A stretch of 64,000 nt of DNA, taken from the NCBI RefSeq assembly GCF_000787695.1, contig NZ_BBPH01000009.1, positions 1-64,000 on the forward strand. Reading direction: 5' to 3'. Positions 54,843-64,000 of the stretch are shown one piece after another (position 1 is the stretch's first letter; each line of letters starts with the position of its first letter). A model generated the notes under the pieces. That model was not told the origin of the DNA. It made no database searches and was given only the letters and a program-made list of their open reading frames with translations. This DNA comes from Paracoccus sp. PAMC 22219. Lineage in GTDB: Bacteria > Pseudomonadota > Alphaproteobacteria > Rhodobacterales > Rhodobacteraceae. Both the position numbers and the translations under genes were made by a program.

Positions 54843-54912
54843 GGTAAGAGGGCTTCCCAAGTCGGTGAAAACCGTCGACAGATTGAGCCACAGATGTCGT
54901 GGATCGGTTCCG

Positions 54913-55978
54913 ATGTTCAAGATGCTGCCCCTTGCCCTTGTCATGATGATTCCCGCGCTGGCGGCGGCACAAGCCGCCCCCGACGACATCCGGGTGCGCA
55001 TCGTGACCGCCCGCACCCAGCCCCTGGACCGCGACATGCAGCTGTCCGGTGCGATCGAGGCCATCGACACGCTGGAGCTGGGCTTTCGCCAGGGCGGCCG
55101 CGTGACCGAGGTGCTGGTGTCCGAGGGCGACCGCGTGGTCGCGGGCCAGCCCTTGGCGCGGCTGAATGCGGTCCAGCAGGACCAGGCGCTGAACGTGGCG
55201 CTGGCGGGTCTGGCCGCCGCGCAGGCGGGCAGCGACCAGGCGCGGCAGGCGCGCGAACGGGCCGATGCGCTGCTGTCGCGCGGGGTCGGCACGCGGGCGG
55301 CGGCCGATCAGGCGGAACAGGCGCTGTCCCAGACGCAAGGCGCGCTGGAACGCGCCGAGACCGCGGTCGAGCAGGCCCGCCGCGCCGTGGACGACGCCGT
55401 GCTGCGCGCCCCCCGAACAGGCGGTCGTCACCGCCAAGTCGGTGGCCCCCGGCCAGGTGGTCGCCGCCGCGCAGCCGGTGCTGACGCTGGCCGCGCTGTC
55501 CGGGCTGGAGGCGGTGTTCCACGCCCCCGACGATCCGCTGCTGCGCGACATCCTGGGCCGCGACGTGCGGATGGAGACGCTGGACGTCGACCGCCCCGAC
55601 ATGGTCGGCACCGTGACCGAGATCGCGCCGCTGGTCGATCCGCAGACCGGCACGGTGACCGTGCGCGCGCGTCTGCTGACGCCCAATGCCGGGACCGTGC
55701 TGCTGGGCGCGTCGGTGCGCGGGCATCTGAGCATGGCGATGGAACAGGGCGTGGTCGTCCCCTGGACCGCCCTGATGCGGTCGGGCGACGATCCGGCGGT
55801 CTGGGTGGTCGACGACGAGGGGCGCGTGGCGCTGACCAAGGTGGTCATCAACCATTTCGCGGATGGCACGATCTTCGTGTCCGACGGGCTGTCGGACGGC
55901 CAGCGGGTCGTGGGCGACGGGGCGCAGCTGCTGTATCCCGGGCGCCGCGTGCAGCCGGTCGAGGGGGACGCGCCATGA
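54913..55978 (+). CDS. RND efflux membrane fusion protein 1 (one frame break)
   Basis: Periplasmic adaptor of the HlyD/AcrA family, about 355 residues. Signal (about 1-20, LPLALVMMIPALAAAQAA), barrel-sandwich start VRIVTARTQPLDRDMQLSGAIE, lipoyl half-motif GGRVTEVLVSEGDRVVAGQPLARL, helical hairpin (about 95-160) and a second lipoyl half VTAKSVAPGQVVAAAQPVLTLA, then beta-barrel and membrane-proximal domains. The frame breaks at the C run 55409-55414: one C too many (or two too few) separates VLRAP from EQAVVTAKSV. The start at 54913 has no strong ribosome site. TGA overlaps the next adaptor's ATG. Confidence 0.85.
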
Positions 55979-57072
55979 GGGCGCTGGCCCTTGCCGCAGC
56001 CCTGGCGCTGGCCTGCGGGCCGGCGTCGGCGCTGTCGCTGCCCGACTGGCTGGGATTCGGCGGTCAGGCCGAGGAGCCCCCCGGCCCGCCGCGCCCGGTG
56101 GTCAGCGTGATCGTGGACGACCGCGGGATGGACGCCCGCTGGATCCCCGGCGTGGTCGAGGCCCGCACCCAGGTCCAGCTGGGCTTTCAGACCCTGGGCC
56201 GGATGATCGCGCGCCCCGTCGATCTGGGCGACCAGGTGGCCGCGGGCGACCTGCTTGCGCAGCTGTCCACCGACGATCTGGCCGCGACCACCCGTGCCGC
56301 CCGCGCCGCGGTCGATGCCGCCGACGTGCAAGACCGCACCGCGCGCGCGACGCTGGAGCGCACGCAGGCGCTGGCCGAGCGCAACGTCGCGTCGGACGCG
56401 CAGCTGGAACAGGCCCAGCAGGCCGCCAGCGCCGCTGCCGCCGCGGTCGAGCAGGCCCGGTCGCAGCTGCTGCAGGCCGAGGATGCCGAGGGTTTCGCCC
56501 GCATGACCGCGCCTTTGCCGGCGTCGTCAGCGCGGTCTTCGAGGCGCCGGGCGCGGTGGTGGATGCGGGCGCGCCCGTGGTCCAGCTGTCCGCCCAGGAC
56601 ACCCCCGAGGTGGTGATCGACCTGCCGGAACAGGCACTGGCCGGGCTGGCGCCGGGCGCCGATTTCACCGTCTGGCACCGCAGCGACCCCGACGTCGAGG
56701 TTGCGGCCACGCTGGACCGGGTCGACCCCATCGCCGACAGCGCGACCCGCACGCGGCGGCTGTACCTGACCCTGCCGCCCGACGCGCCGTTCCGCCTTGG
56801 CGCGCTGGTCCGGGCGCGGTTCGGCACCGTCGACGCGCCGTCCCTGTCGCTGCCGGCCGAGGCGCTGGTCGCGACCGACAGCCTGCCCTTTGTCTGGCGG
56901 GTGATCCGCGATGATGCGGGCGCGCGGGTCGAACAGGCCCCCGTGCAGGCGGCCGCCCCTTCGCGGGCGCGTGTCCATCACCCACGGCCTTGACGCGGGC
57001 GACGAGATCGTGATCCGCGGCGTGAAATCCCTGGCCCCCGGCCAGCCCGTCGGCCGGAGGCTGGAGCCGTGA
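55975..57072 (+). CDS. RND efflux membrane fusion protein 2 (frame breaks)
   Basis: Second adaptor of the same family, about 366 residues. Signal or lipoprotein-like start (LALAAALALACGPASA), WIPGVVEARTQVQLGFQTLGRM, lipoyl half VDLGDQVAAGDLLAQL, long helical hairpin (about 100-175). A break near 56512 (missing C) splits RMTAPFAGVVSAVFEAPGAVV; then PEVVIDLPEQALAGLAPGADF and the barrel follow normally. A further break at 56949-56968 (two missing G, or one extra base) hides the end ITHGLDAGDEIVIRGVKSLA...RLEP. Stop TGA overlaps the RND GTG. Two adaptors for one pump suggest a heteromeric adaptor ring. Confidence 0.82.
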
Positions 57073-60000
57073 GCACCCCCAAGACCCGCTTCAACCTGTC
57101 CGACTGGGCGCTGAAGCACCGCAGTTTCGTCTGGTTCCTGCTGATCGTGTCGATGGTCGCGGGCACCATCAGCTATCTGAACCTGGGCCGCGAGGAAGAC
57201 CCGGATTTCACCATCAAGACGATGATCATCGGCGCGGCCCTGCCCGGCGCGACCATCGACGAGACGCTGACCCAGGTCACCACCCGCATCGAGACCAAGC
57301 TGGAGGAGCTGGACGAGCTGGACTTTACCCGGTCCGTCACCACGCCCGGCCAAGCGGTCGTCTATGTCGAGCTGGACCCCACCATCCGCGGCCCCGCCGT
57401 CCCCGAGGTGTGGAAGCGCGTCCGCCAGATGATGGGCGACATCCGCCCCGAATTCCCCCAGGAATTCGCGGGCTTTCAGTTCAACGACAATTTCGGCGAC
57501 GTGTTCGGCAACATCTATGCCTTCACCGCCGACGGGTTCACCCCGCGCGAGTTGCGCGACCGGGTCGAGACGATCCGCCGCCAGGTGGCCGCCCTGGACG
57601 CCGCCGGCAAGACCGAGCTGCTGGGCGTGCAGGACGAGCAGGTGTTCCTGGAGTTTTCCGCCGCACGGCTGGCGGCCCTGGGCCTGAACCAGGCGCAGGT
57701 GATCCAGACCCTTGCCCAGCAGAACGCGATCGCGCCGTCGGGCGTGATCCAGGCGGGCCCGGAACGCATCCTGGTGCGCATCGGCGGCCAGTTCGACGGG
57801 GCGGACTCCATCGAGGCCGTGAACCTGCGCGTCGGAGAGCGGTTCTTCAACCTGGGCGACGTGGCGACGATCACCCGCGGTTATCAGGACCCGCCGCAAT
57901 CGCTGTTCCGCTATAACGGGCAGCCCGCCATCGGGCTGCAGATCGGCATGCGGCAGGGCGACAACATCCTGGAATTCGGCGCTGAGTTGGAAACGCTGAT
58001 GGACCGCATCGCCGCCGACCTGCCCATCGGCATCGAGATGGCGAAATTCGCCGACCAACCCCATGTGGTCGAAGATGCCGTGGGCCATTTTGTCAAGGCC
58101 CTGGCCGAGGCCGTGGCCATCGTGCTGGTCGTCAGCTTCATCAGCCTGGGCCTGCGGGCGGGGCTGGTGGTGACCCTGACGATCCCGCTGTGCCTGGCGA
58201 TCACCTTTGTCATCCTGGACCTGTACGGCATCACGCTGCAGCGGATCTCTCTGGGCGCGCTGATCATCGCGTTGGGCCTGTTGGTCGACGACGCGATGAT
58301 CGCGATCGAGACGATGATCTCACGGCTGGAGATCGGGGAGTCGCTGACCGATGCGGCCAGCTATGCCTGGACCTCGATCGCGTTTCCGATGCTGACGGGG
58401 ACGCTGGTGACGGTCGCGGGGTTCATCCCTATCGGCCTGAACAGTTCGGCGGCGGGCGAATTCACCTTCTCGCTGTTCGTGGTGATCGCGGTGTCGCTGG
58501 TCGTGTCCTGGATCGTGGCGGTGCTGTTCGCGCCGCTGCTGGGCGTCACGTTCCTGCGCGCGGACATGGGCCACGGCCACAAGGGTCCGGGCCGTCTGCG
58601 CCGGGGCTTTCACGGCCTGCTGCGGGCGGCGATGCGGCTGAAATGGCTGACCATCGCGGTGACCCTGGCGATCTTTGCGACATCGGTCTGGGGGATGCGG
58701 TTCGTGGAACAGCAGTTCTTCCCGACCTCGGACCGGACCGAGGTGCTGGTCGACATCACCGAACGCCAGAACGCCTCCATCGCGCGCACCCGCGCCGACA
58801 TGGACCGGCTGGAGGCCAGCCTTGCGGGCGATGACGACGTGCTGTTCTGGACGTCCTATGTGGGGCAGGGGGCGCCGCGGTTCGTGCTGTCGATGGACGT
58901 GCCGACCGCGGGTCCGCATATGGGTCAGATCGTGATCCAGACCCCCGACCTGGAGGCCCGCGACCGCGTCAAGACACGGCTGAACGCGCTGGCCGCGGCG
59001 GAATTCCCCGGCGTCGACATCTATGTCAAGAACCTGGAGATCGGCCCCCCCGTGGGCAAGCCTGTCCAGTACCGCGTGACCAGCCCCGACACCGACGCCG
59101 CCCGCGACGCGGCACAGGGCCTGGCCACGCTGATCGCGTCCGAGCCGCGCCTGCGCGACATCGCGCTGGACTGGAACGAACCCGCGCGCATGGTCCGCCT
59201 GGTCGTGGACCAGGACCAGGCGCGCCAGTTGGGCGTGACCAGCCAGGACATTGCCCAGGCCCTGACGGCGCTGTTCAGCGGCACCAGCGTGACGCAGCTG
59301 CGCGACGACATCTTCCTGATCGACGTGGTGGCCCGCGGCGTGGCCGACGACCGCCAGTCGCTGGATTCGATCCGCAACCTGCAACTGAACCTGGCGGATG
59401 GACGGACGGTGCCGCTGGCCGCGCTGGTGCGGCTGGAATACGGGTCCGAACAGCCGCTGATCATGCAGCGGAACGGCCTGCCCACCGTCACGGTCAAGGC
59501 CGCCATCGCCACCGTCGATCAGCCCGCGACGCTGGTCACCGCACTGGCCGCGCAGGTGGCCGAGTACCAGGCGACCCTGCCCCCCGACGTCCGCATCGAG
59601 GTCGGCGGCAGCGTCGAGACCTCGGCCGACAGCCAGGCGCCCATCGCCGCGGTCGTGCCGGTGATGCTGCTGATCATGGCCGTGCTGGTCATGGCGCAGA
59701 TGCAAAGCTTTCGGATGTCGCTGGTGGTGATCGCCGCCGCGCCCCTGGGCCTGATCGGCGTGGTGGCGGTGCTGGTGCCTTTCGGCGTGCCGATGGGCTT
59801 CGTGGCGATCCTGGGGATCCTGGCGCTGATCGGCATCCTGATCCGCAATTCGGTCATCCTGGTCCACGAGATCCAGGTCCTGTTGACCAAGGGCCGCAGC
59901 CAGTGGGATGCCGTGTTCGAGGCCTCGGACAGCCGCGCCCGGCCGATCCTGCTGACCGCCGCGGCGGCGTCGCTGGCGCTGATCCCGATCTCGCGGCAGG

Positions 60001-60122
60001 TGTTCTGGGGACCGATGGCCTATGCGATGATGGGCGGCATCATCGCCGGCACGCTGGTCACGCTGGTCTTCGTGCCCGCGCTGTACTGCGCGGTGTTCCG
60101 TGTCAGGCCGCCCCGGCCCTGA
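57069..60122 (+). CDS. RND family efflux transporter permease
   Basis: 1017-residue inner-membrane pump of the AcrB/HAE-RND group. Starts at GTG 57069 (STPKTRFNLSDWALKHRSF). Twelve membrane segments in the usual 1+5+1+5 plan with two large periplasmic loops. TM4 has the proton-relay pair in LIIALGLLVDDAMIAIETMI; the start of repeat 1 has PGATIDETLTQVTTRIE; repeat 2 has the ...VALLIMAVLVMAQMQSF-like and GILALIGILIRNSVIL segments. It needs an outer-membrane TolC-type channel, which is not in the window. Substrates cannot be told. Confidence 0.95.
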   Translation: MSTPKTRFNLSDWALKHRSFVWFLLIVSMVAGTISYLNLGREEDPDFTIKTMIIGAALPGATIDETLTQVTTRIETKLEELDELDFTRSVTTPGQAVVYVELDPTIRGPAVPEVWKRVRQMMGDIRPEFPQEFAGFQFNDNFGDVFGNIYAFTADGFTPRELRDRVETIRRQVAALDAAGKTELLGVQDEQVFLEFSAARLAALGLNQAQVIQTLAQQNAIAPSGVIQAGPERILVRIGGQFDGADSIEAVNLRVGERFFNLGDVATITRGYQDPPQSLFRYNGQPAIGLQIGMRQGDNILEFGAELETLMDRIAADLPIGIEMAKFADQPHVVEDAVGHFVKALAEAVAIVLVVSFISLGLRAGLVVTLTIPLCLAITFVILDLYGITLQRISLGALIIALGLLVDDAMIAIETMISRLEIGESLTDAASYAWTSIAFPMLTGTLVTVAGFIPIGLNSSAAGEFTFSLFVVIAVSLVVSWIVAVLFAPLLGVTFLRADMGHGHKGPGRLRRGFHGLLRAAMRLKWLTIAVTLAIFATSVWGMRFVEQQFFPTSDRTEVLVDITERQNASIARTRADMDRLEASLAGDDDVLFWTSYVGQGAPRFVLSMDVPTAGPHMGQIVIQTPDLEARDRVKTRLNALAAAEFPGVDIYVKNLEIGPPVGKPVQYRVTSPDTDAARDAAQGLATLIASEPRLRDIALDWNEPARMVRLVVDQDQARQLGVTSQDIAQALTALFSGTSVTQLRDDIFLIDVVARGVADDRQSLDSIRNLQLNLADGRTVPLAALVRLEYGSEQPLIMQRNGLPTVTVKAAIATVDQPATLVTALAAQVAEYQATLPPDVRIEVGGSVETSADSQAPIAAVVPVMLLIMAVLVMAQMQSFRMSLVVIAAAPLGLIGVVAVLVPFGVPMGFVAILGILALIGILIRNSVILVHEIQVLLTKGRSQWDAVFEASDSRARPILLTAAAASLALIPISRQVFWGPMAYAMMGGIIAGTLVTLVFVPALYCAVFRVRPPRP

Positions 60123-60140
60123 TCGGCGGATGCGGGGGGT

Positions 60141-60162
60141 CCGGGGGGCGGCAGCCCCCCGG
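60141..60162 (+). terminator. G/C hairpin after RND pump
   Basis: CCGGGGGGC-GGCA-GCCCCCCGG, a perfect 9-bp stem with a 4-base loop, 18 bases after the RND stop. No T tract follows. May act with the next hairpin. Confidence 0.45.
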
Positions 60163-60176
60163 CCGTCGCGGGACGC

Positions 60177-60210
60177 AAAAAGGCGCCCCGGAACCAGGTT
60201 CCGGGGCGCC
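60177..60210 (-). terminator. strong palindromic terminator between RND pump and msrA
   Basis: GGCGCCCCGGAACC (60182-60195), one base, GGTTCCGGGGCGCC (60197-60210): a perfect 14-bp inverted repeat. Five A precede it on the + strand, which is a five-T tract on the minus strand. It best ends leftward msrA transcription, possibly both directions. Confidence 0.75.
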
Positions 60211-60216
60211 TTCTCG

Positions 60217-60723
60217 TCATTCGGCCGCGTCGCGTTTGGGCAGGACCCAACGGGGGCGCGGGAAATGGCAGGTATAGCCGTTGGGGAACCGCTCCAGGTA
60301 ATCCTGATGCTCGGGCTCGGCCTCCCAGAAATCGCCCACCGGCTCGACCTCGGTCACCACGCGGCCCGGCCAGATGCCGGAGGCATCCACATCCGCGATC
60401 GTGTCCATCGCGACCTGCTTCTGCGCATCGTCCACGAAATAGATCGCCGACCGATAGCCCGGCCCGATGTCGTTGCCCTGCCGGTTCGGCGTGGACGGAT
60501 CGTGGATCTGGAAAAAGAACTCCAGCAGGCGGCGATAGCTGATCAGGTCCGGGTCGAACATGATCTCGATCGCCTCGGCATGGGTGCCGTGGTTGCGATA
60601 GGTGGCGTTGGGGATGTCACCGCCGGAATAGCCCACGCGGGTCGCGGTCACGCCCGACATGCGCCGGATCAGATCCTGCATGCCCCAGAAACAGCCTCCG
60701 GCCAGAACGGCGCGCTCAGTCAT
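60217..60723 (-). CDS. msrA: peptide methionine sulfoxide reductase MsrA
   Basis: Repairs methionine-S-sulfoxide (EC 1.8.4.11). 168 residues. The catalytic Cys is residue 11 in [13 protein letters not shown]; then [31 protein letters not shown] and the GYRSAIYF segment. It starts inside the end of msrB (8-base overlap), so both stereospecific reductases are made together. Start ATG 60723. Confidence 0.95.
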   Translation of the reverse strand: MTERAVLAGGCFWGMQDLIRRMSGVTATRVGYSGGDIPNATYRNHGTHAEAIEIMFDPDLISYRRLLEFFFQIHDPSTPNRQGNDIGPGYRSAIYFVDDAQKQVAMDTIADVDASGIWPGRVVTEVEPVGDFWEAEPEHQDYLERFPNGYTCHFPRPRWVLPKRDAAE

Positions 60724-61165
60724 GACGCGCCTCCTCGACCTGGGACAGATAGTCGCCATAGCCCTCGGCCTCCATCCGGTCCTTGGGAATGAACCGCAGA
60801 GATGCCGAATTGATGCAATAGCGCAGCCCGCCCTGATCCTGCGGCCCGTCCGGGAAGACGTGGCCCAGATGGCTGTCGCCGTGCTTGGACCGCACCTCGA
60901 CACGCACCATGCCGTGGCTGACATCGCGATGCTCGGTCACGTTGTCCGCGATGGGCTTGGTGAAGGCCGGCCAGCCGCAGCCGGAATTGTATTTCGTGCC
61001 GCTGACGAACAGCGGCTCTCTGGACACGACATCGACATAGATGCCGGCGTCGAAATGGTGGTCGTATTCGCCGGTGAAGGCCCGCTCGGTGCCATTCTCC
61101 TGCGTCACGCGATACTGCTCCGGGGTCAGCCGGGCGATCGCGTCGGGGGTTTTCTCATAGGCCAT
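60716..61165 (-). CDS. msrB: peptide methionine sulfoxide reductase MsrB
   Basis: Repairs methionine-R-sulfoxide (EC 1.8.4.12). 149 residues. Marks: [50 protein letters not shown] and the catalytic Cys in [12 protein letters not shown]. The two CxxC pairs that bind zinc in many MsrB proteins are not seen, so it is the zinc-free form. ATG 61165 has GGAGG upstream. Confidence 0.94.
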   Translation of the reverse strand: MAYEKTPDAIARLTPEQYRVTQENGTERAFTGEYDHHFDAGIYVDVVSREPLFVSGTKYNSGCGWPAFTKPIADNVTEHRDVSHGMVRVEVRSKHGDSHLGHVFPDGPQDQGGLRYCINSASLRFIPKDRMEAEGYGDYLSQVEEARHD

Positions 61166-61230
61166 CTGGTCCTCCACGGATGGGACGGTTCGATCCCTTA
61201 TATGGGAAGCGTTCCCCCCATCCGCAAAGG

Positions 61231-62198
61231 TCACAGGCGCGAAACGGCCTCTTTCGCGGCTTGATATTCCGCAGCCAGCCGGTCGATGCGCACGCCCGCC
61301 GGTTCCACCGCGCGCACCGCGCCGATGCCCTGACCCGCGCCCCAGATCGTGGACCAGGCCTTGGGTTTCGACGATCCGTCGCCAAAGTTCATCGCGCTGG
61401 CATCCGCCCCCGCCAGGTTGTCCGGGTCCAGCCCCGCCTTGCGGATCGACGGCGCCAGATAATTGCCCGACACCCCCGTGAACAGCGACGAGGTGACGAT
61501 GTCGGCCGCCGTGCTGTCCACGATCATCTGCTTGTAGTCGGGTTGGGCATTCGCCTCCTCGGTCGCGATGAAGGGGCTGCCGATATAGGCCAGATCCGCC
61601 CCCATCACTTGCGCCGCCAGCACCGCGCGCCCCGTGGCGATCGACCCCGACAGCAGCAGCGGCCCGTCGAACCACTCGCGGATCTCCTGGATCAGGGCAA
61701 AGGGCGATTGCGGCCCCGCATGCCCGCCCGCGCCCGCCGCGACCGCTATCAGCCCGTCGGCGCCCTTTTCCACGGCCTTTTTCGCGAAAAGTTGTTGATC
61801 ACGTCATGCAGCGCGATGCCGCCGCAGTCATGGGCGGCCTGGTTCACCTCGACCCGCGCGCCAAGGGAGGTGATCCAAATCGGCACCTTGTGGCGGTGAC
61901 AGATCTCGATGTCGCGCTCCAGGCGCGCGTTGCTGCGATGCACGATCTGGTTGACCGCGAAGGGGGCGGCGGGGTTGTCCGGGTTCGCCTGGTTGTGGCG
62001 GTCCAGTTCCTCCTCGATCCGGGTCAGCCAGGCGTCCAGCAGGGACGGCTCTCCCTCACCCTCGCGCGCGTTCAGCGCCGGAAAGCTGCCGACGATGCCC
62101 GCCTTGCATTGCGCGATGACCAGATCGGGCCCCGAGACGATGAACATGGGCGAGGCGACGACCGGAATGCGCAGGCCCTGCAGGATCGGTGGCAGCAT
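61231..62198 (-). CDS. nitronate monooxygenase family protein (one frame break)
   Basis: FMN-dependent oxidoreductase of the 2-nitropropane dioxygenase/FabK-like family, about 322 residues. N-terminal [38 protein letters not shown]-binding parts [17 protein letters not shown] and [27 protein letters not shown]. The frame breaks at 61787-61790, where an A run on the + strand is one short; restored, [21 protein letters not shown] 62198 with GGGAGA upstream. It probably oxidises nitronates; an enoyl-ACP reductase role is less likely. Confidence 0.87.
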
Positions 62199-62345
62199 GA
62201 ATGTTCTCCCTTGGATTTGCGCCACGATGCCCGCGCCTTGGGCAGCGGGCAAGCCGTGACGCGGCGACAGGGCCGGACCTCTGGCCATCGTGGGTTCCGC
62301 GGCGTAAGCCGGGGGCGGAATTGCACATCGTGAAAGGCCCGCCCC

Positions 62346-63235
62346 ATGATCCGTCCCGCCCTTGCCCTGATGCTGAGCGCCGCGCCCTTGGCCGCGCAGA
62401 CCCCGGACGACACGTCCCGCATCGCCGTCATGTCGGCCTTCGAGCCTGAATGGATCAGCCTGCAGGCCGACCTTGAGGGCGCGGAAACCCAGACCATCAA
62501 CGGCACTGAGTTCATCACCGGCACCCTGTCGGGGCAGGAGGTCGTGCTGTTCCTGTCGGGCGTGTCGATGGTCAACGCGGCCATGACCACGCAGATGGCG
62601 CTGGAGCGGTTCGACATCGAGGCGATCGTGTTTTCCGGCATCGCGGGCGGCGTCGATCCGGCGCTGAACATCGGCGACGTGGTCGTGGCCGACCAGTGGG
62701 GCCAGTGGCTGGAGACGGTGATGGCGCGCCGGACCGAGGATGCTTCGCCCTGCCGGGGTTCCTGGACTCGCCCTTTCCGAATTACGACATGATCTATACC
62801 CGTGAGACGACCGTGGCATCCGACCGGGGCGCGCCCGAGACGCGGTTCTGGTTCCCGTCCGACCCGGCCCTGCTGGAGGTTGCGGCCCGCGTGGCCGAGG
62901 CGACCGATCTGGCCGAGTGCAACGCCGACAACGACTGTCTGACCACGGCCCCGCAGATCCGCGTCGGCGGGAACGGCGTGTCGGGGTCGTCCTTCATGGA
63001 CAATGCGGGGGTGCGCGACTGGCTGTCCACGACCTTCGAGGCGCAGGTGGTGGACATGGAATCGGCCGCCGTGGCGCAGGTGGCCTGGTCGAACCAGGTG
63101 CCGTTCATCGCCTTCCGGTCGCTGTCCGACCTGGCCGGCGGCGGCGAGGGCGAGAACGAGATGGGCGTCTTCATGTCGCTGGCCTCCGAGAATTCGGCGG
63201 CGCTGGTCAAGGCCTTCCTTGCCGAGATGCCCTGA
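62346..63235 (+). CDS. secreted MTA/SAH nucleosidase-like phosphorylase (one frame break)
   Basis: PNP/UDP phosphorylase superfamily, about 296 residues, with a signal peptide (about 1-18, ALALMLSAAPLAAQ). IAVMSAFEPEWISL at the start, SGVSMVNAAMTTQMALERF, VFSGIAGGVDPALNIGDVVVAD, and VVDMESAAVAQVAW (the Met-Glu that binds the ribose) in the C-terminal part. The frame breaks near 62742: one missing G changes RRTEDGFALPGFLDSPF. An insert with two Cys (ECNADNDC) suggests a disulfide in the periplasm. A periplasmic location is unusual for a nucleosidase. Confidence 0.82.
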
Positions 63236-63242
63236 TGGAAAA

Positions 63243-63266
63243 GGCCCCCGGATCGCTCCGGGGGCC
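63243..63266. terminator. hairpin between nucleosidase and clpB
   Basis: GGCCCCCGGA-TCGC-TCCGGGGGCC, a perfect 10-bp stem with a 4-base loop, just after the nucleosidase stop and before the convergent clpB end. Four A precede it on the + strand, giving a short T tract for leftward clpB transcription. Confidence 0.65.
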
Positions 63267-63273
63267 GTCTTCC

Positions 63274-64000
<727 letters not shown>

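Overview
The window reads as chromosomal core DNA of a high-GC alphaproteobacterium of the Rhodobacteraceae, most like Paracoccus. This rests on gene order and protein character (deacetylase-xseB-ispA-dxs; rsfS-rlmH-gpmI-envC-ctpA-rppH; CtrA-type flagellar genes), not on a database search. There are about 60 genes, very dense, many overlapping by 1-4 bases. I see no rRNA, CRISPR array, insertion sequence, prophage or plasmid feature, and no gene-free stretch reaches 300 bases. There is one tRNA (Lys, TTT).

Layout: 1-9558 (+) glycogen/alpha-glucan operon: glgB (end only), glgC, glgA, glgX, an amylosucrase and glgP, closed by a terminator. 9595-12488: NCS1 nucleobase/hydantoin transporter and hydantoin racemase (-) facing a GntR/FCD regulator (+). 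12485-16195 (-): YehZYXW-type osmoprotectant ABC transporter. 16281-18626 (-): ygiC, ygiB and gluconokinase; then tRNA-Lys. 18922-20998 (+): dapF, mtaB. 21120-25079 (+): histone-deacetylase-like protein, xseB, ispA, dxs, the last two giving isoprenoid precursors. 25107-35124: flagellar export, basal body and stator genes in two divergent operons (fliF-fliH-fliN-fliP leftward; fliL-orf-motE-motA-orf-flhA-fliR-flhB-fliJ-like rightward) with a CtrA-like site between them. 35194-39303 (+): biotin operon bioB-F-D-A. 39289-42457 (-): leuC, leuD, a secreted EEP-family protein and a possible small ORF. 42606-48199 (+): rsfS, rlmH, gpmI, envC-like, ctpA, rppH. 48196-50135 (-): bluB and a lytic transglycosylase. 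50254-51336 (-): small unknown protein and a DUF421 membrane protein. 51451-52810 (+): YbaK-type deacylase, aldo/keto reductase. 52792-54842: kynurenine formamidase and kynureninase, divergent. 54913-60122 (+): RND efflux pump with two membrane fusion proteins. 60217-62198 (-): msrA, msrB, nitronate monooxygenase. 62346-63235 (+): secreted nucleosidase. 63274-64000 (-): end of clpB.

The most striking property is technical. At least 16 genes, including essential ones (dapF, ispA, clpB), are broken by one or more single-base frameshifts. Nearly all are one missing base, usually in a short G, C or T run, and restoring it restores the full family sequence. This looks like uncorrected sequencing or assembly error, not decay. 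I annotate such genes over their full restored extent and give the break position in each. The apparent CtpA-RppH fusion is probably the same artefact. I found no convincing undescribed multi-gene system. The best biological leads are an in-frame palindromic insertion in bioD, the DUF421 protein with a zinc-ribbon tail, short unknown proteins in the flagellar operon, a CtrA-like site between the flagellar operons, and the amylosucrase inside the glycogen operon.
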